Assembly (NCBI GenBank): GCA_900314935.1 | Contig: OMXE01000001.1 | Coordinates: forward strand, 1 to 64,000 | DNA length: 64,000 nucleotides | From: an uncultured Prevotella sp. | GTDB lineage: Bacteria; Bacteroidota; Bacteroidia; Bacteroidales; Bacteroidaceae | Reading direction: 5' to 3' | Shown: piece after piece, positions 47,735 to 58,496 of the stretch | Layout: the number at the start of each line of letters is the position of its first letter | Position numbering within the stretch: position 1 is the stretch's first letter | Program-made: the position numbers and the translations under genes | The notes under the pieces: generated by a model | Told to the model about the DNA's origin: nothing | Databases searched by the model: none | Seen by the model: only the letters and a program-made list of their open reading frames with translations

Positions 47735-48364
47735 ATGGACACTCTCTCCTGCGATACCACCCTGCTCTCCTTGATGCGGAGTAATCCCGCTTACGACTAC
47801 AGTCGTGAGTTGGAAACACAGGAGGTGAGTCTGATGGACTGGATCTGGCAAAAGATCATGGAGTTCCTGAATGACGTCTTTGGAGAGATAACAGGAAACC
47901 ATATCACCACTCCGCTGATTATCATGGCAGGGCTGGCGTTGATTGGTCTTGTGCTGTGGTTCCTCTACAAGAAACGACCCGAACTGTTCCTGAGGAACGC
48001 CAAACGCCGTATGTATGAGGAAGAGGAGGGGGATACCATCTATGGAATTGACTTTGATAAAGAGATACGATTGGCTACTCAGCAGGGCGACTACCGTGGT
48101 GCGGTGAGATGGGTGTATCTGCAGACTCTGCGCTATCTGAGTGATACACACCAGATTGACTGGCAGTTGTATAAAACACCTACGCAATACGAGTACGAAT
48201 GCCGTGAGGAGTCGTTCCGCGAGCTAACAAACCATTTCCTGCGCGTCCGGTACGGTCATTTTGAGGCTGATGCCTCCCTGTTGGATGAGGTGTGCAGACT
48301 GCAGTCGACATTGAAGCAGAAGATTGTCGTACCGGCAACTCAAGAGGAAGGAGGTGGGGTATGA
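47735..48364 (+). CDS. DUF4129 domain membrane protein
   Basis: 209 residues. One membrane segment (~65-83), then the cytoplasmic DUF4129-type helical region (GDYRGAVRWVYLQTLRYLSDTHQIDWQLYKTPTQYEY), which contains the conserved 'A-R-x-Y-L...W...TP..Y' pattern. DUF4129 domains commonly occur next to MoxR and DUF58 proteins. Its stop overlaps the next start by four bases (ATGA). An AACTGTC microrepeat lies just upstream. Confidence 0.82.
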   Translation: MDTLSCDTTLLSLMRSNPAYDYSRELETQEVSLMDWIWQKIMEFLNDVFGEITGNHITTPLIIMAGLALIGLVLWFLYKKRPELFLRNAKRRMYEEEEGDTIYGIDFDKEIRLATQQGDYRGAVRWVYLQTLRYLSDTHQIDWQLYKTPTQYEYECREESFRELTNHFLRVRYGHFEADASLLDEVCRLQSTLKQKIVVPATQEEGGGV

Positions 48365-49641
48365 AGTTCAACCGTTGGTTCATCTTGTTTGTCGTCATCT
48401 TCCTCGCCCTCGTCTTCGTGGCCCAATACCGCATGCCGAGGAAGTTTGTGTGGACTCCCACCTTCAGTCATACTGACAAGCAACCCTATGGCTGCTATAT
48501 CTTCGACAGTGTCTTGTCAACTTCGCTGCCTCACGGCTATGAGGTGAACCGCAAGTCGTTGTACCAGATGAAGGATGATACGTGCAAAAGGAGTATCATG
48601 ATCGTGGTGGATAACATGAATACGTGGGGTAAGACCGAGATAGGAACGATGATCTCGCTGGCGGAGAAAGGGAACAAGATCTTGCTGGTGAGCAGCGGAA
48701 GTAACAGATTACTGGAGGACACGTTCGATATTTACATGCTCCATACCTATACGAACATGACCATCCGTCAGTTTGTCATGCAGAAAAAGAGTCGTGATAC
48801 CTTGGTATGGGAAGCTGATTCGGTGTTCGACCGTCATGCCTACGCTTTCTACCCACCAATCATGGAGTCGAGAATAAGGAAGCGTAGTGACTCCCTTCCT
48901 TCAAGAGCACTCGCCACCGTCTATCCCAGAAAGGATGAATCGGGACTCCTTGTACGACCAGACACTGCGCATACGGCTTTGGAAGTGCCTATAGGCAAAG
49001 GTTGTGTTATCGTAGCCACTACGCCCTTGGCATTTACCAACTACGGAATACTCGACAAACCGAATCATGAGTATGTCTTCCGTATCTTATCGTATATCGC
49101 CGATCTCCCCATCGTGCGAACCGAAGCCTATATGCCCTCCATGGATAGTAAGGAGCAGTCGCCTTTGCGCTATTTCCTCTCGCAGCCACCCCTCCGATGG
49201 GCTGTGACGTTAGCTTTCATCACGGTCTTGGTATTCATGGTCTTCACAGCCAAGCGGCGCCAACGCATCATCCCCGAGGTGGAGAAGCCGAAGAACAGGA
49301 ATCTGGAGTTTGTGAAGTTGATCGGTACGCTGTATTACCAGAAACACGATTACCGTGATCTGGTGCTGAAGAAATATGCTTATTTCACGGAGGAGATGAG
49401 AAGGGTGCTGCATGTGGATCTCACCGATAGAAGTGAGGACCAGCGCACCTTTGCGGTTATTGCATCTCAAACCGATATGGAGGAACAGGAGGTATCGAAA
49501 CTGGTGAATACGTTACGAAAGCTTGAAGAGGAGGAGCTGGATGTGAGTCGTGCCACCATGGAATCGCTAATCAATCAAATATCTACTATATGGAAGAGAA
49601 CCAATCAAGAACCGACCTCACCCAGTTCGCAGAGAAGGTGA
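48361..49641 (+). CDS. DUF4350 domain membrane protein
   Basis: 426 residues from the ATG at 48361 (ATGA overlap with DUF4129). A membrane segment at ~6-22 is followed by an extracytoplasmic GATase-like DUF4350 domain (YGCYIFDSVLSTSLP, TWGKTEIGTMISLAEKGNKILLVSSG). A second membrane segment (~280-298) leads to a cytoplasmic tail. It overlaps moxR by 52 bases. No enzymatic residues can be assigned. Part of the same coupled cluster. Confidence 0.8.
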   Translation: MKFNRWFILFVVIFLALVFVAQYRMPRKFVWTPTFSHTDKQPYGCYIFDSVLSTSLPHGYEVNRKSLYQMKDDTCKRSIMIVVDNMNTWGKTEIGTMISLAEKGNKILLVSSGSNRLLEDTFDIYMLHTYTNMTIRQFVMQKKSRDTLVWEADSVFDRHAYAFYPPIMESRIRKRSDSLPSRALATVYPRKDESGLLVRPDTAHTALEVPIGKGCVIVATTPLAFTNYGILDKPNHEYVFRILSYIADLPIVRTEAYMPSMDSKEQSPLRYFLSQPPLRWAVTLAFITVLVFMVFTAKRRQRIIPEVEKPKNRNLEFVKLIGTLYYQKHDYRDLVLKKYAYFTEEMRRVLHVDLTDRSEDQRTFAVIASQTDMEEQEVSKLVNTLRKLEEEELDVSRATMESLINQISTIWKRTNQEPTSPSSQRR

Positions 49642-50561
49642 GGATGCTGAAAGAGAGTATCGCCAAGGTGGTGGTAGGACAGGAGCAGACGGTTGACCTG
49701 CTGCTTACGGCAGTCCTTGCCAATGGTCATGTGCTCATAGAAGGTGTGCCTGGCGTGGCCAAAACACTGCTGGCCCGTCTGATGGCCAAGCTGGTGGATG
49801 CCGAGTTCAGTCGTGTGCAGTTCACACCCGACCTGATGCCGAGCGATGTGCTGGGAACAACGGTATTCAATATGAAGAGTGGTGAGTTCGACTTCCACCC
49901 AGGACCGGTCTTTGCCGATATCGTACTGGTGGATGAGGTGAACCGTGCTCCTGCTAAAACACAGGCAGCCCTCTTCGAGGTGATGGAGGAACGACAGGTG
50001 ACTATCGACGGAAAGAGTCATCGTATGGGGGATGTCTATACGATTCTTGCCACACAGAACCCGGTGGAACAGGAGGGTACGTATAAGTTGCCTGAGGCCC
50101 AGACCGACCGTTTCATGATGAAGATCACCATGGACTATCCTTCCTTGGATGAGGAGGTGGAGATCCTGGAACGTCATCACCGCAACAGTGCACTGACACG
50201 GTTGGAACAGATCGAGCCGGTGATTACCAAGCAGGAACTGCTAACGATGCGTCAACAGATGGAGCAGGTAGTGGTGGATCCTTCGCTCTTGCGCTATATC
50301 GCCCTGATCGTTCAGCAGACGCGTAGTAGTAAGGCAGTGTTCTTAGGGGCTTCGCCACGTGCTTCGGTAGCAATTCTGCAGACGGCTAAGGCTATGGCGA
50401 TGATTCAGGGGCGTGACTTCGTGACGCCTGAGGATATTCAGTTCGTCACTCCTTCCGTCCTGCAACACCGCATCATCCTTACCGCTGAGGCTGAGATGGA
50501 GGGATATACCGCCCTGAAAGTGGCGCAGCGACTGATTAACAAGGTGGAAGTGCCAAAATAG
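49590..50561 (+). CDS. MoxR-family AAA+ ATPase
   Basis: 323 residues. Walker A is GVPGVAKTLLA (Ala in place of the usual Gly before Lys, as in other MoxR proteins), Walker B DIVLVDEVNRAPAKTQAALFEVM, sensor 1 ATQNPVEQEGTYKLPEAQTDRF, and the C-terminal lid with GASPRASVAILQTAKA. MoxR ATPases act as chaperones activating or inserting partners, usually with DUF58 or VWA proteins, which follow here. It starts inside the preceding gene. Confidence 0.93.
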   Translation: MEENQSRTDLTQFAEKVRMLKESIAKVVVGQEQTVDLLLTAVLANGHVLIEGVPGVAKTLLARLMAKLVDAEFSRVQFTPDLMPSDVLGTTVFNMKSGEFDFHPGPVFADIVLVDEVNRAPAKTQAALFEVMEERQVTIDGKSHRMGDVYTILATQNPVEQEGTYKLPEAQTDRFMMKITMDYPSLDEEVEILERHHRNSALTRLEQIEPVITKQELLTMRQQMEQVVVDPSLLRYIALIVQQTRSSKAVFLGASPRASVAILQTAKAMAMIQGRDFVTPEDIQFVTPSVLQHRIILTAEAEMEGYTALKVAQRLINKVEVPK

Positions 50562-50584
50562 AAGTGAGAGGTGAGAAGTGAGAG

Positions 50585-51898
50585 ATGTTTCTAAGTCGTA
50601 GGTTCTATATCGTATTGATCCTGCTGATCCTGCTGATTGCTGCAGGGTATCTGGCAGCACCGCTGTTCCATATCGGACGGTGGCTGCTATTGGTGTTCGT
50701 GTGCGTGACAATTGCCGAGGCGGTGGTGTTGTATCATCGTCATGGCATTGAGGCTTCGCGTCTTTGTGCCGACAGATTCTCGAATGGTGATGAGAACAAG
50801 GTAACACTGCAGGTAGTGAACCACTATGCCTTTCCTGTACATGTGGAGGTGATCGATGAGGCTCCCGTGGTATTCCAGCGAAGGGATGTGTACTTCAGGG
50901 AGAGGATTCCCTCGAACGAGGAACAATCGATTAGCTATACCCTCCGACCTGTTAGCAGGGGCATCTATTCCTTCGGTAGAATCAGGGTGTTTGCCACTAC
51001 CGTCTTGGGTTTGGTGCACCGTCGCTTTACTTGTGGCGAACCTGTTGAGGTAAAGGTATATCCATCGTATCTGATGCTGCGGCAGTATGAGCTGATGGCC
51101 ATCAGTAACAACCTGCAGGAAACGGGTATCAAACGCATCCGTAGGGTGGGGAACCATACGGAGTTCGAGCAGATCAAGGATTATGTGCAGGGGGATGACT
51201 ACCGCACCATTAACTGGAGAGCCACGGCCCGCCGTCATCAGCTCATGGTGAATGTCTATCAGGATGAACGGTCGCAGCAGGTGTATAGTGTCATTGACAA
51301 AGGACGTGTCATGCAGCAGGCCTTCAAGGGAATGACACTGCTCGACTATGCCATCAATGCTTCCTTGGTACTCTCGTATGTGGCGATAAGGAAAGAAGAT
51401 AAGGCTGGATTGATTACCTTTGCCGACACTTTTGATTCTTTTGTACCCGCTTCACGACAATCAGGACATATGCAGACGATGCAGGAGGCGCTTTATGCGC
51501 AGCAGACCGTCTTTGGCGAGACCGATTTCTCTGCGCTCTGTGCCCATGTCAACAAGTATGTCAGCAAACGCAGTCTGATGGTCATATACACCAATTTCAT
51601 GGGAGTGGTGAGTCTGAAGCGCCAGCTTCCCTTCCTTCAGCAGCTCAACCGCCGACACCGTCTGCTGGTAGTCTTCTTTGATGATATGGAGTTGCACGAC
51701 TATATCAGCACCCCGGAGGAGAATACGGAGTCTGTCTTCCAGCATGTCATCGCCGAGAAGTTCGTCTATGAGAAACGACTTATTGTGAACTTGCTCCGTC
51801 AGTACGGCATCCTCTCCTTGCTGACCACCCCCGATCAACTGACCGTTCAGGTCATCAACCGCTATTTGGAGATGAAGAAGCAGGGTCTCCTGACCTAA
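50585..51898 (+). CDS. DUF58 domain protein
   Basis: 437 residues. Two membrane segments near the N-terminus (~7-25 and ~30-48), then a beta region and the DUF58 signature YVQGDDYRTINWRATARR (about residue 200), followed by a VWA-like fold (YSVIDKGRVM...LDYAINASLVLSYVAIRKEDKAGLITFAD). Works with MoxR by family association. Its target is unknown. Last gene of the cluster. Confidence 0.9.
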   Translation: MFLSRRFYIVLILLILLIAAGYLAAPLFHIGRWLLLVFVCVTIAEAVVLYHRHGIEASRLCADRFSNGDENKVTLQVVNHYAFPVHVEVIDEAPVVFQRRDVYFRERIPSNEEQSISYTLRPVSRGIYSFGRIRVFATTVLGLVHRRFTCGEPVEVKVYPSYLMLRQYELMAISNNLQETGIKRIRRVGNHTEFEQIKDYVQGDDYRTINWRATARRHQLMVNVYQDERSQQVYSVIDKGRVMQQAFKGMTLLDYAINASLVLSYVAIRKEDKAGLITFADTFDSFVPASRQSGHMQTMQEALYAQQTVFGETDFSALCAHVNKYVSKRSLMVIYTNFMGVVSLKRQLPFLQQLNRRHRLLVVFFDDMELHDYISTPEENTESVFQHVIAEKFVYEKRLIVNLLRQYGILSLLTTPDQLTVQVINRYLEMKKQGLLT

Positions 51899-52025
51899 CC
51901 ACCCCTTGCTATTACAACGATTTGCAGAAGCTAATATCCGGACGAGAAATGTCTGTAATCGCGTTAAATCGTATTAACAAGGTATGTTTTTCGTAAAAAG
52001 CGTTTCGTATGTGGGAATTTATTGC

Positions 52026-52033
52026 TAATTTTG
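52026..52033 (+). promoter_or_regulatory. -7 promoter element TAATTTTG for guaB
   Basis: TAnnTTTG, 25 bases before the guaB start. The -33 region has TTTCG at 52003-52007 only. Confidence 0.6.
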
Positions 52034-52055
52034 CACGCAATAAATTTTCAAGTAG

Positions 52056-53543
<1,488 letters not shown>

Positions 53544-53568
53544 ACTAAGGAAAGTAAGCATACAAAAT

Positions 53569-54990
53569 ATGAAAACAGGACTTATAATAGCCTCCATGCT
53601 CCTCATGGCAGCTGCGGCTAATGCACAGAACAACGACCCGACAATCATGACGGTCAATGGACAGCCTGTGCCACGTTCGGAGTTTGAGTACTCATATAAC
53701 AAGAACAACTCTGAAGGGGTGATCGACAAGAAGTCGGTGGATGAATATGTGGATCTGTTCGTGAACTATAAGCTCAAGGTGCAGGCGGCAAAGGATGCAC
53801 GACTGGATACGCTGACGTCGTTCAAGGATGAGTTCGCCATGTATCGCGACCAGCAGATCAAACCTTCGTTCGTGACCGATGAGGGAATGCTTCGTGAGGC
53901 TCAGAAGGTATATAACGATACGAAGGAGTCTATCGGACCAAGGGGTCTTATCATGCCGGCCCATATCTTGATGCATGTGGAACAGCAGGCTCCCGCCGAG
54001 GAGATGCAGAAAGCCAAGGTGCGTATCGACTCTATCTATACTGCGTTGAAGAACGGGGCTGACTTTGCCGATCTGGCCAAACGACTCTCTCAGGATCCGG
54101 GCTCGGCTGTCAATGGTGGTGCGCTGCCTTGGATAGGACCGGGTCAGACGGTTAAGGAGTTCGAGGATCAGGCTTACGCCTTGCAGAAAGGTGAGATGAG
54201 TCAGCCGTTCCAGTCACCTTACGGCTATCATATCATCCTGATGAAGGATCGCAAGCAGTTGGAGCCCTTTGACTCACTGAAGAATGATATCTTTGCCTTC
54301 CTGGAGCGCAGAGGCGGTCGTGAGCACGTTGCCGATCAGGCCATCAAGGAAATGGCACAGGAGCAAGGCATCAGCACAGCCCAGCTGTTGGAGAAACGCG
54401 CTGCGGAGATGTCGGCTAAGGATATGGATTTGAAATACCTCATCCAGGAGTACCATGATGGTCTCCTTCTCTATGAGATCAGTAACCAGACCGTTTGGGA
54501 CAAGGCTGCCAAGGATGAGTTAGGACTGGCGAACTATTTCCAGAAGAACAAGAAGAAATACGGCTGGGATGAGCCTCGCTATAAGGGTATCGCCTACCAC
54601 GTAAAGGATAAGGCGGATGTGAAAGCAGTGAAGAAGAGTGTCAAAGGACTGCCGTTCTCTCAGTGGGCCGATCAGTTACGTAAGACATTCAACAACGATT
54701 CCATCATCCGTATCCGTGTGGAAAAAGGTATCTTCAAGAAGGGTGATAACGCTGTGATCGACAAGATGGTATTCAAGAAAGACACTACCGTGACGTCGCT
54801 GCAGGACTACCCCATTGATGCGGTGTTTGGAAAGCTGCTGAAGAAAGGACCGGAGGAGTATCAGGATGTACGTGCCCTTGTGGTGGCCGACTACCAGGAG
54901 GAACTGGAGAAGGCCTGGGTGGAAGATCTTAGGAAACGCTACTCTGTTGTCGTTAATAAAGAAGTGTTGCAAACGGTCAATAAACATTAG
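53569..54990 (+). CDS. Parvulin-type peptidyl-prolyl isomerase, periplasmic
   Basis: 473 residues from the ATG at 53569, which follows AAGGAAAG and starts a good signal peptide (to AANAQ, 20). Earlier in-frame starts lie inside guaB. One PpiC/rotamase domain at ~125-235 (PAHILMHVEQQ...GADFADLAKRLSQDPGSAVNGGALPWIGPGQ...SPYGYHIILMKDRK) and a ~230-residue C-terminal region without a clear domain. Likely an outer-membrane protein chaperone. Precedes the SurA-like gene by 17 bases. Confidence 0.88.
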   Translation: MKTGLIIASMLLMAAAANAQNNDPTIMTVNGQPVPRSEFEYSYNKNNSEGVIDKKSVDEYVDLFVNYKLKVQAAKDARLDTLTSFKDEFAMYRDQQIKPSFVTDEGMLREAQKVYNDTKESIGPRGLIMPAHILMHVEQQAPAEEMQKAKVRIDSIYTALKNGADFADLAKRLSQDPGSAVNGGALPWIGPGQTVKEFEDQAYALQKGEMSQPFQSPYGYHIILMKDRKQLEPFDSLKNDIFAFLERRGGREHVADQAIKEMAQEQGISTAQLLEKRAAEMSAKDMDLKYLIQEYHDGLLLYEISNQTVWDKAAKDELGLANYFQKNKKKYGWDEPRYKGIAYHVKDKADVKAVKKSVKGLPFSQWADQLRKTFNNDSIIRIRVEKGIFKKGDNAVIDKMVFKKDTTVTSLQDYPIDAVFGKLLKKGPEEYQDVRALVVADYQEELEKAWVEDLRKRYSVVVNKEVLQTVNKH

Positions 54991-55007
54991 ACCATTAAAG
55001 TAAGAAT

Positions 55008-56465
55008 ATGAACATATCAATGAAGATAGCTGTGTCGGTGGCAACTGTCGCCATGGTGGGAATGAGTCTCCATGCAACCCTGCCTGGTACGGCTCGCTCA
55101 TGGACATCAGATAGTGACTCAACCGCGAACCAGAGACCTGTCAAGGTGGTATCCATACCTGAGTCGAGCATCATCGATGAGGTGATATGGGTTGTGGGCG
55201 ATGAGCCGATCTTGAAATCAGAGGTGGAGGCTATGCGTCTGCAGGCTGAAGAGGAGGGCATTCGATGGACAGGTGATCCTGATTGTGCCATTCCTGAGCA
55301 ACTCGCCTTGCAGAAACTCTATCTGCACCAAGCTGCCATAGACAGTGTGGAGGTGACGGAGTCGGAGGTCATGCAAGAGGTTGACCGTATCATCAATCAC
55401 TGGATACAGGGCATTGGTAGCAGGGAGAAACTGGAGGAATACCGTAAGCAGAGCATCACGGAGATGCGACAGGAGATGCGTGAGACCTTCCGCGACCGAC
55501 TGATGATCGATAAGATGAAGAGACAGTTGGTGGAGGATATCAATGTGTCGCCTGCGGATGTGAGAAGGTATTTCAATGATTTGCCTGAAGATAGTATTCC
55601 TTTCGTTCCTACGGAGGTGGAGGTGGAGATCCTGACAAAGACACCGCGTATTGAACAGGAAGAGATTAACCGCGTGAAGAATGAATTGCGCAGTTATACA
55701 GATCGTGTGACAAAAGGGGAGACATCGTTTGCCACTCTGGCACGACTCTATTCGGAGGATCCAGGCTCTGCCCGACAAGGTGGTGAGATGGATTATATGG
55801 GACGAGGTATGCTCGATCCTACCTTTGCTAATGTAGCCTTTAACCTGACCGATCCTAACAAGATTTCCAAGATTGTGGAAACGGAGTTCGGATTCCATAT
55901 CATTCAGCTGATTGACAAGCGTGGAGACAAGATCAAGTGTCGCCATATCCTGCTGAAGCCACAGGTGTCGCCAGAAGCCATTGAGCAAGGTAAGCAACGC
56001 CTTGACTCTATTGCTGCTGACATCCGTGAAGGGAAGTTCTCCTTTGAGGATGCAGCCTCGGCTTTGTCGGATGACAAGGATACAAGAAGTAGTAAGGGCT
56101 TGATGGCAAACCTTACCGAAGATGGTCGTACAACCTCAAAGTTCCGCATGCAGGACCTGTCAGCGTTCTCTACTGATGTAGCACGCGTGGTAGATACCAT
56201 GAAGGTGGGTGAGGTGTCTCAGGCCTTCCAGATGATTAACTCGAAAGGTAAGACAGTGTGCGCTATTGTCAAACTGAAGAGTAGGGTGGAAGGACATCGT
56301 GCCACGATTACTGAGGACTTCCAGACCATGAAGAACGTGGTTCTTGCTCAGCGCAGGGATGACTTCCTGAAGGAATGGGTCAAAGACAAACTGAAGGATA
56401 TCTATGTAAGGATGAACGACCGTTACAAGGATTGTCAGTTTGAATTCGAGGGCTGGATCAAATGA
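55008..56465 (+). CDS. surA: SurA-like periplasmic chaperone/peptidyl-prolyl isomerase
   Basis: 485 residues, signal peptide of ~25-30 residues. SurA N-domain (IDEVIWVVGDEPILKSEVE..., the family opening), then two PpiC-type domains: ~205-305 (SFATLARLYSEDPGSARQGGEMDYMGRGML...FGFHIIQLIDKRGD) and ~308-415 (KCRHILLKPQ). It escorts unfolded outer-membrane proteins to the BAM complex. Its stop overlaps the OstA-like start by four bases. Confidence 0.9.
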   Translation: MNISMKIAVSVATVAMVGMSLHATLPGTARSWTSDSDSTANQRPVKVVSIPESSIIDEVIWVVGDEPILKSEVEAMRLQAEEEGIRWTGDPDCAIPEQLALQKLYLHQAAIDSVEVTESEVMQEVDRIINHWIQGIGSREKLEEYRKQSITEMRQEMRETFRDRLMIDKMKRQLVEDINVSPADVRRYFNDLPEDSIPFVPTEVEVEILTKTPRIEQEEINRVKNELRSYTDRVTKGETSFATLARLYSEDPGSARQGGEMDYMGRGMLDPTFANVAFNLTDPNKISKIVETEFGFHIIQLIDKRGDKIKCRHILLKPQVSPEAIEQGKQRLDSIAADIREGKFSFEDAASALSDDKDTRSSKGLMANLTEDGRTTSKFRMQDLSAFSTDVARVVDTMKVGEVSQAFQMINSKGKTVCAIVKLKSRVEGHRATITEDFQTMKNVVLAQRRDDFLKEWVKDKLKDIYVRMNDRYKDCQFEFEGWIK

Positions 56466-58201
56466 AGATGAAAGGATGGTTGGAACAGTTGCTGAGCGGG
56501 CACAGGACCATGATTGTTGTGGTGCTGTGCCTGTTCGGTCTGTGTCTGGCTGAATCTCATCAGGCTCCAGTAAAGAAACGTCGTCCCAGGACAAAAACGG
56601 ATGAACGTATCTACTTGGTTCATGCCAACGAGTTGAGCTATAATCGTTTCGGACCCAAACCCGACGCACAGTTCCTGAAAGGGAAGGTGCAGTTCAGACA
56701 CAAAGGTGCTACCCTGTCGTGTGACAGTGCTTATTTCTTTGAAGCTTCTAACTCTTTTGAGGCTTTCGGACATGTAAAGATGCGTCAGGGGGACACATTG
56801 ACGTTGAATAGCGACTATGCCTATTACGACGGGAATGACCAGTTTGCTAAGGCTCGTCGAAATGTCGTGCTTACGCATCGTGCAACAAAGCTATATACGG
56901 ATAGTTTGGATTATGACCGTTTGTACAGTTTCGGCTACTTCTTCGAAGGAGGGAAAATGGTTGATAAGAAGAATGTGCTGACCAGTGACTGGGGTGAGTA
57001 TCATACCGACTCACGAGAGGCGATCTTCAACTACAACGTGAATCTCAAGAACCCTAAATTCCTGCTGACAACTGATACACTACATTATGATACGAGAACG
57101 TCTATTGCACATATCGTAGGACCTTCCACCATTACTTCTGGCGAGAGCGTGATTAAATCTACATCGGGGTATTACGATACCAATAAGGAAAATGCTCAGT
57201 TGTTCAGTAGGACAACCATTGTGAACAAGGAAAAGGAGATTACGGGCGATAGTCTGTATCACGACGACAGAAAGGGTATCAGTGAGGGTTTCGGTAATGT
57301 GATCTATACCGACAGGGTGAATAAGAACATGATGTTCTGTGATTATTTCTGGTATAACGACAAGACAGGTTATGCCTATGCCACCAAGCGGGCTAAACTT
57401 GTGGATTATTCACAGAAAGATACCTTGTACGTGCATGGCGACTCCATCAAGATGTATACTTATAACATCGATACAGACTCGGTTTGGCGGAAGTTCCATT
57501 GCTTTGACAAGGTGAGGGCGTATCGGGTGGATGTGCAGGCAGTGTGCGATTCGTTGGTGTATGATACCAAGGACTCTTGTATGGTGATGTATAAGGATCC
57601 GATTACATGGAATGAGAACCGTCAGCTGCTGGGTGAGGTAATCGAGGTGTTCATGAAAGATTCAACCATTGATAAGGCTCATATCATCGGTCAGGCCTTG
57701 TCTGTGGAGCAGATCGACAACAAGGATCATTTCAATCAGATATCTTCCAAAGAGATGTATGCCTATTTCCGTGATAAAGCCGTTTATCGCAGTGATGCCA
57801 TCTCTAACGTGCAGTCTATCTATTATCCCATCGATGACAAGGACAGTTCGTTTATCGGACTGAACTATGCGGAGACGGATACCATGCGGATGTACTTACA
57901 GGACCGTAAGCTGCAGAAGATTTGGATGCCGACAGCGGAATGTACGCTCTATCCCATTACACAGATTCCGCCAGGAAAGACAAAACTGCGAAACTTTGCA
58001 TGGTTTGATTATGTACGCCCTATGAGTCCTGACGACATCTTCAATTGGCGCGGCAAGGCTAAAGGGTCGGAAATGAGAATCCTCGAACGTCATGCTGCAC
58101 CCTTACAGAAGCTATCTGATTTTTCTGATGACAAGAAAGATGCGTCTCCTCCCCCTGACACTCTTCAGACAACGGAAGAAGCACAAAAGGAGGATGACTG
58201 A
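56462..58201 (+). CDS. OstA/LptA-like protein (LPS transport related)
   Basis: 579 residues, N-terminal membrane/signal segment (~14-30). The body is a long repetitive beta structure of OstA type: LKGKVQFRHKGATLSCDSAYFFEASNSFEAFGHVKMRQGDTL and many similar 'GxxxY/F...D.L.YD' strands. This matches the Bacteroidota OstA-like family (PF13100), thought to form the LPS bridge or an LptA-like component. The C-terminus is acidic and Pro-rich. ATGA overlap with surA and TGATG overlap with the small membrane gene: a coupled envelope operon. Confidence 0.83.
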   Translation: MKMKGWLEQLLSGHRTMIVVVLCLFGLCLAESHQAPVKKRRPRTKTDERIYLVHANELSYNRFGPKPDAQFLKGKVQFRHKGATLSCDSAYFFEASNSFEAFGHVKMRQGDTLTLNSDYAYYDGNDQFAKARRNVVLTHRATKLYTDSLDYDRLYSFGYFFEGGKMVDKKNVLTSDWGEYHTDSREAIFNYNVNLKNPKFLLTTDTLHYDTRTSIAHIVGPSTITSGESVIKSTSGYYDTNKENAQLFSRTTIVNKEKEITGDSLYHDDRKGISEGFGNVIYTDRVNKNMMFCDYFWYNDKTGYAYATKRAKLVDYSQKDTLYVHGDSIKMYTYNIDTDSVWRKFHCFDKVRAYRVDVQAVCDSLVYDTKDSCMVMYKDPITWNENRQLLGEVIEVFMKDSTIDKAHIIGQALSVEQIDNKDHFNQISSKEMYAYFRDKAVYRSDAISNVQSIYYPIDDKDSSFIGLNYAETDTMRMYLQDRKLQKIWMPTAECTLYPITQIPPGKTKLRNFAWFDYVRPMSPDDIFNWRGKAKGSEMRILERHAAPLQKLSDFSDDKKDASPPPDTLQTTEEAQKEDD

Positions 58202-58494
58202 TGATGGGATTCTTCAAGCAGCCAAAGCCTCGTCGCTTCTCTCATCCTTTCCAATATGTGGATGAACGGAAAGAACGCATCAAGGAAATAGAGATGCGGG
58301 CTAAAAAGGAGTTGGGAATGCAGGATCAGGAATCGTTGACAGGTGCCACAGTTAAAGGGTCTTTCCTGCATGCCGCCAGTCATACAACTCAACATATATC
58401 GAAACGTAAAGCAGGATCATGGTACTCGGAGGCAGGACTCTTGGTGTTGCTGATCATCATATTGATAGTAGTAGGTGTAGTCTTAATCTATTGA
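58201..58494 (+). CDS. Small single-pass membrane protein of unknown function
   Basis: 97 residues. A basic N-terminal half ([27 protein letters not shown]) and one C-terminal membrane helix (~76-96, [18 protein letters not shown]). Tail-anchored topology is likely. It starts on the last base of the OstA-like stop and ends two bases before mutL. Small proteins at this position are seen in other Bacteroidota by gene order, but I know no function. Confidence 0.75.
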   Translation: MMGFFKQPKPRRFSHPFQYVDERKERIKEIEMRAKKELGMQDQESLTGATVKGSFLHAASHTTQHISKRKAGSWYSEAGLLVLLIIILIVVGVVLIY

Positions 58495-58496
58495 AC

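Noticed and set aside
54995..55291. Minus-strand open frames over surA and other well-supported genes
   Set aside because: Shadow frames of strongly coding plus-strand genes with no promoter, start signal or recognisable domain.
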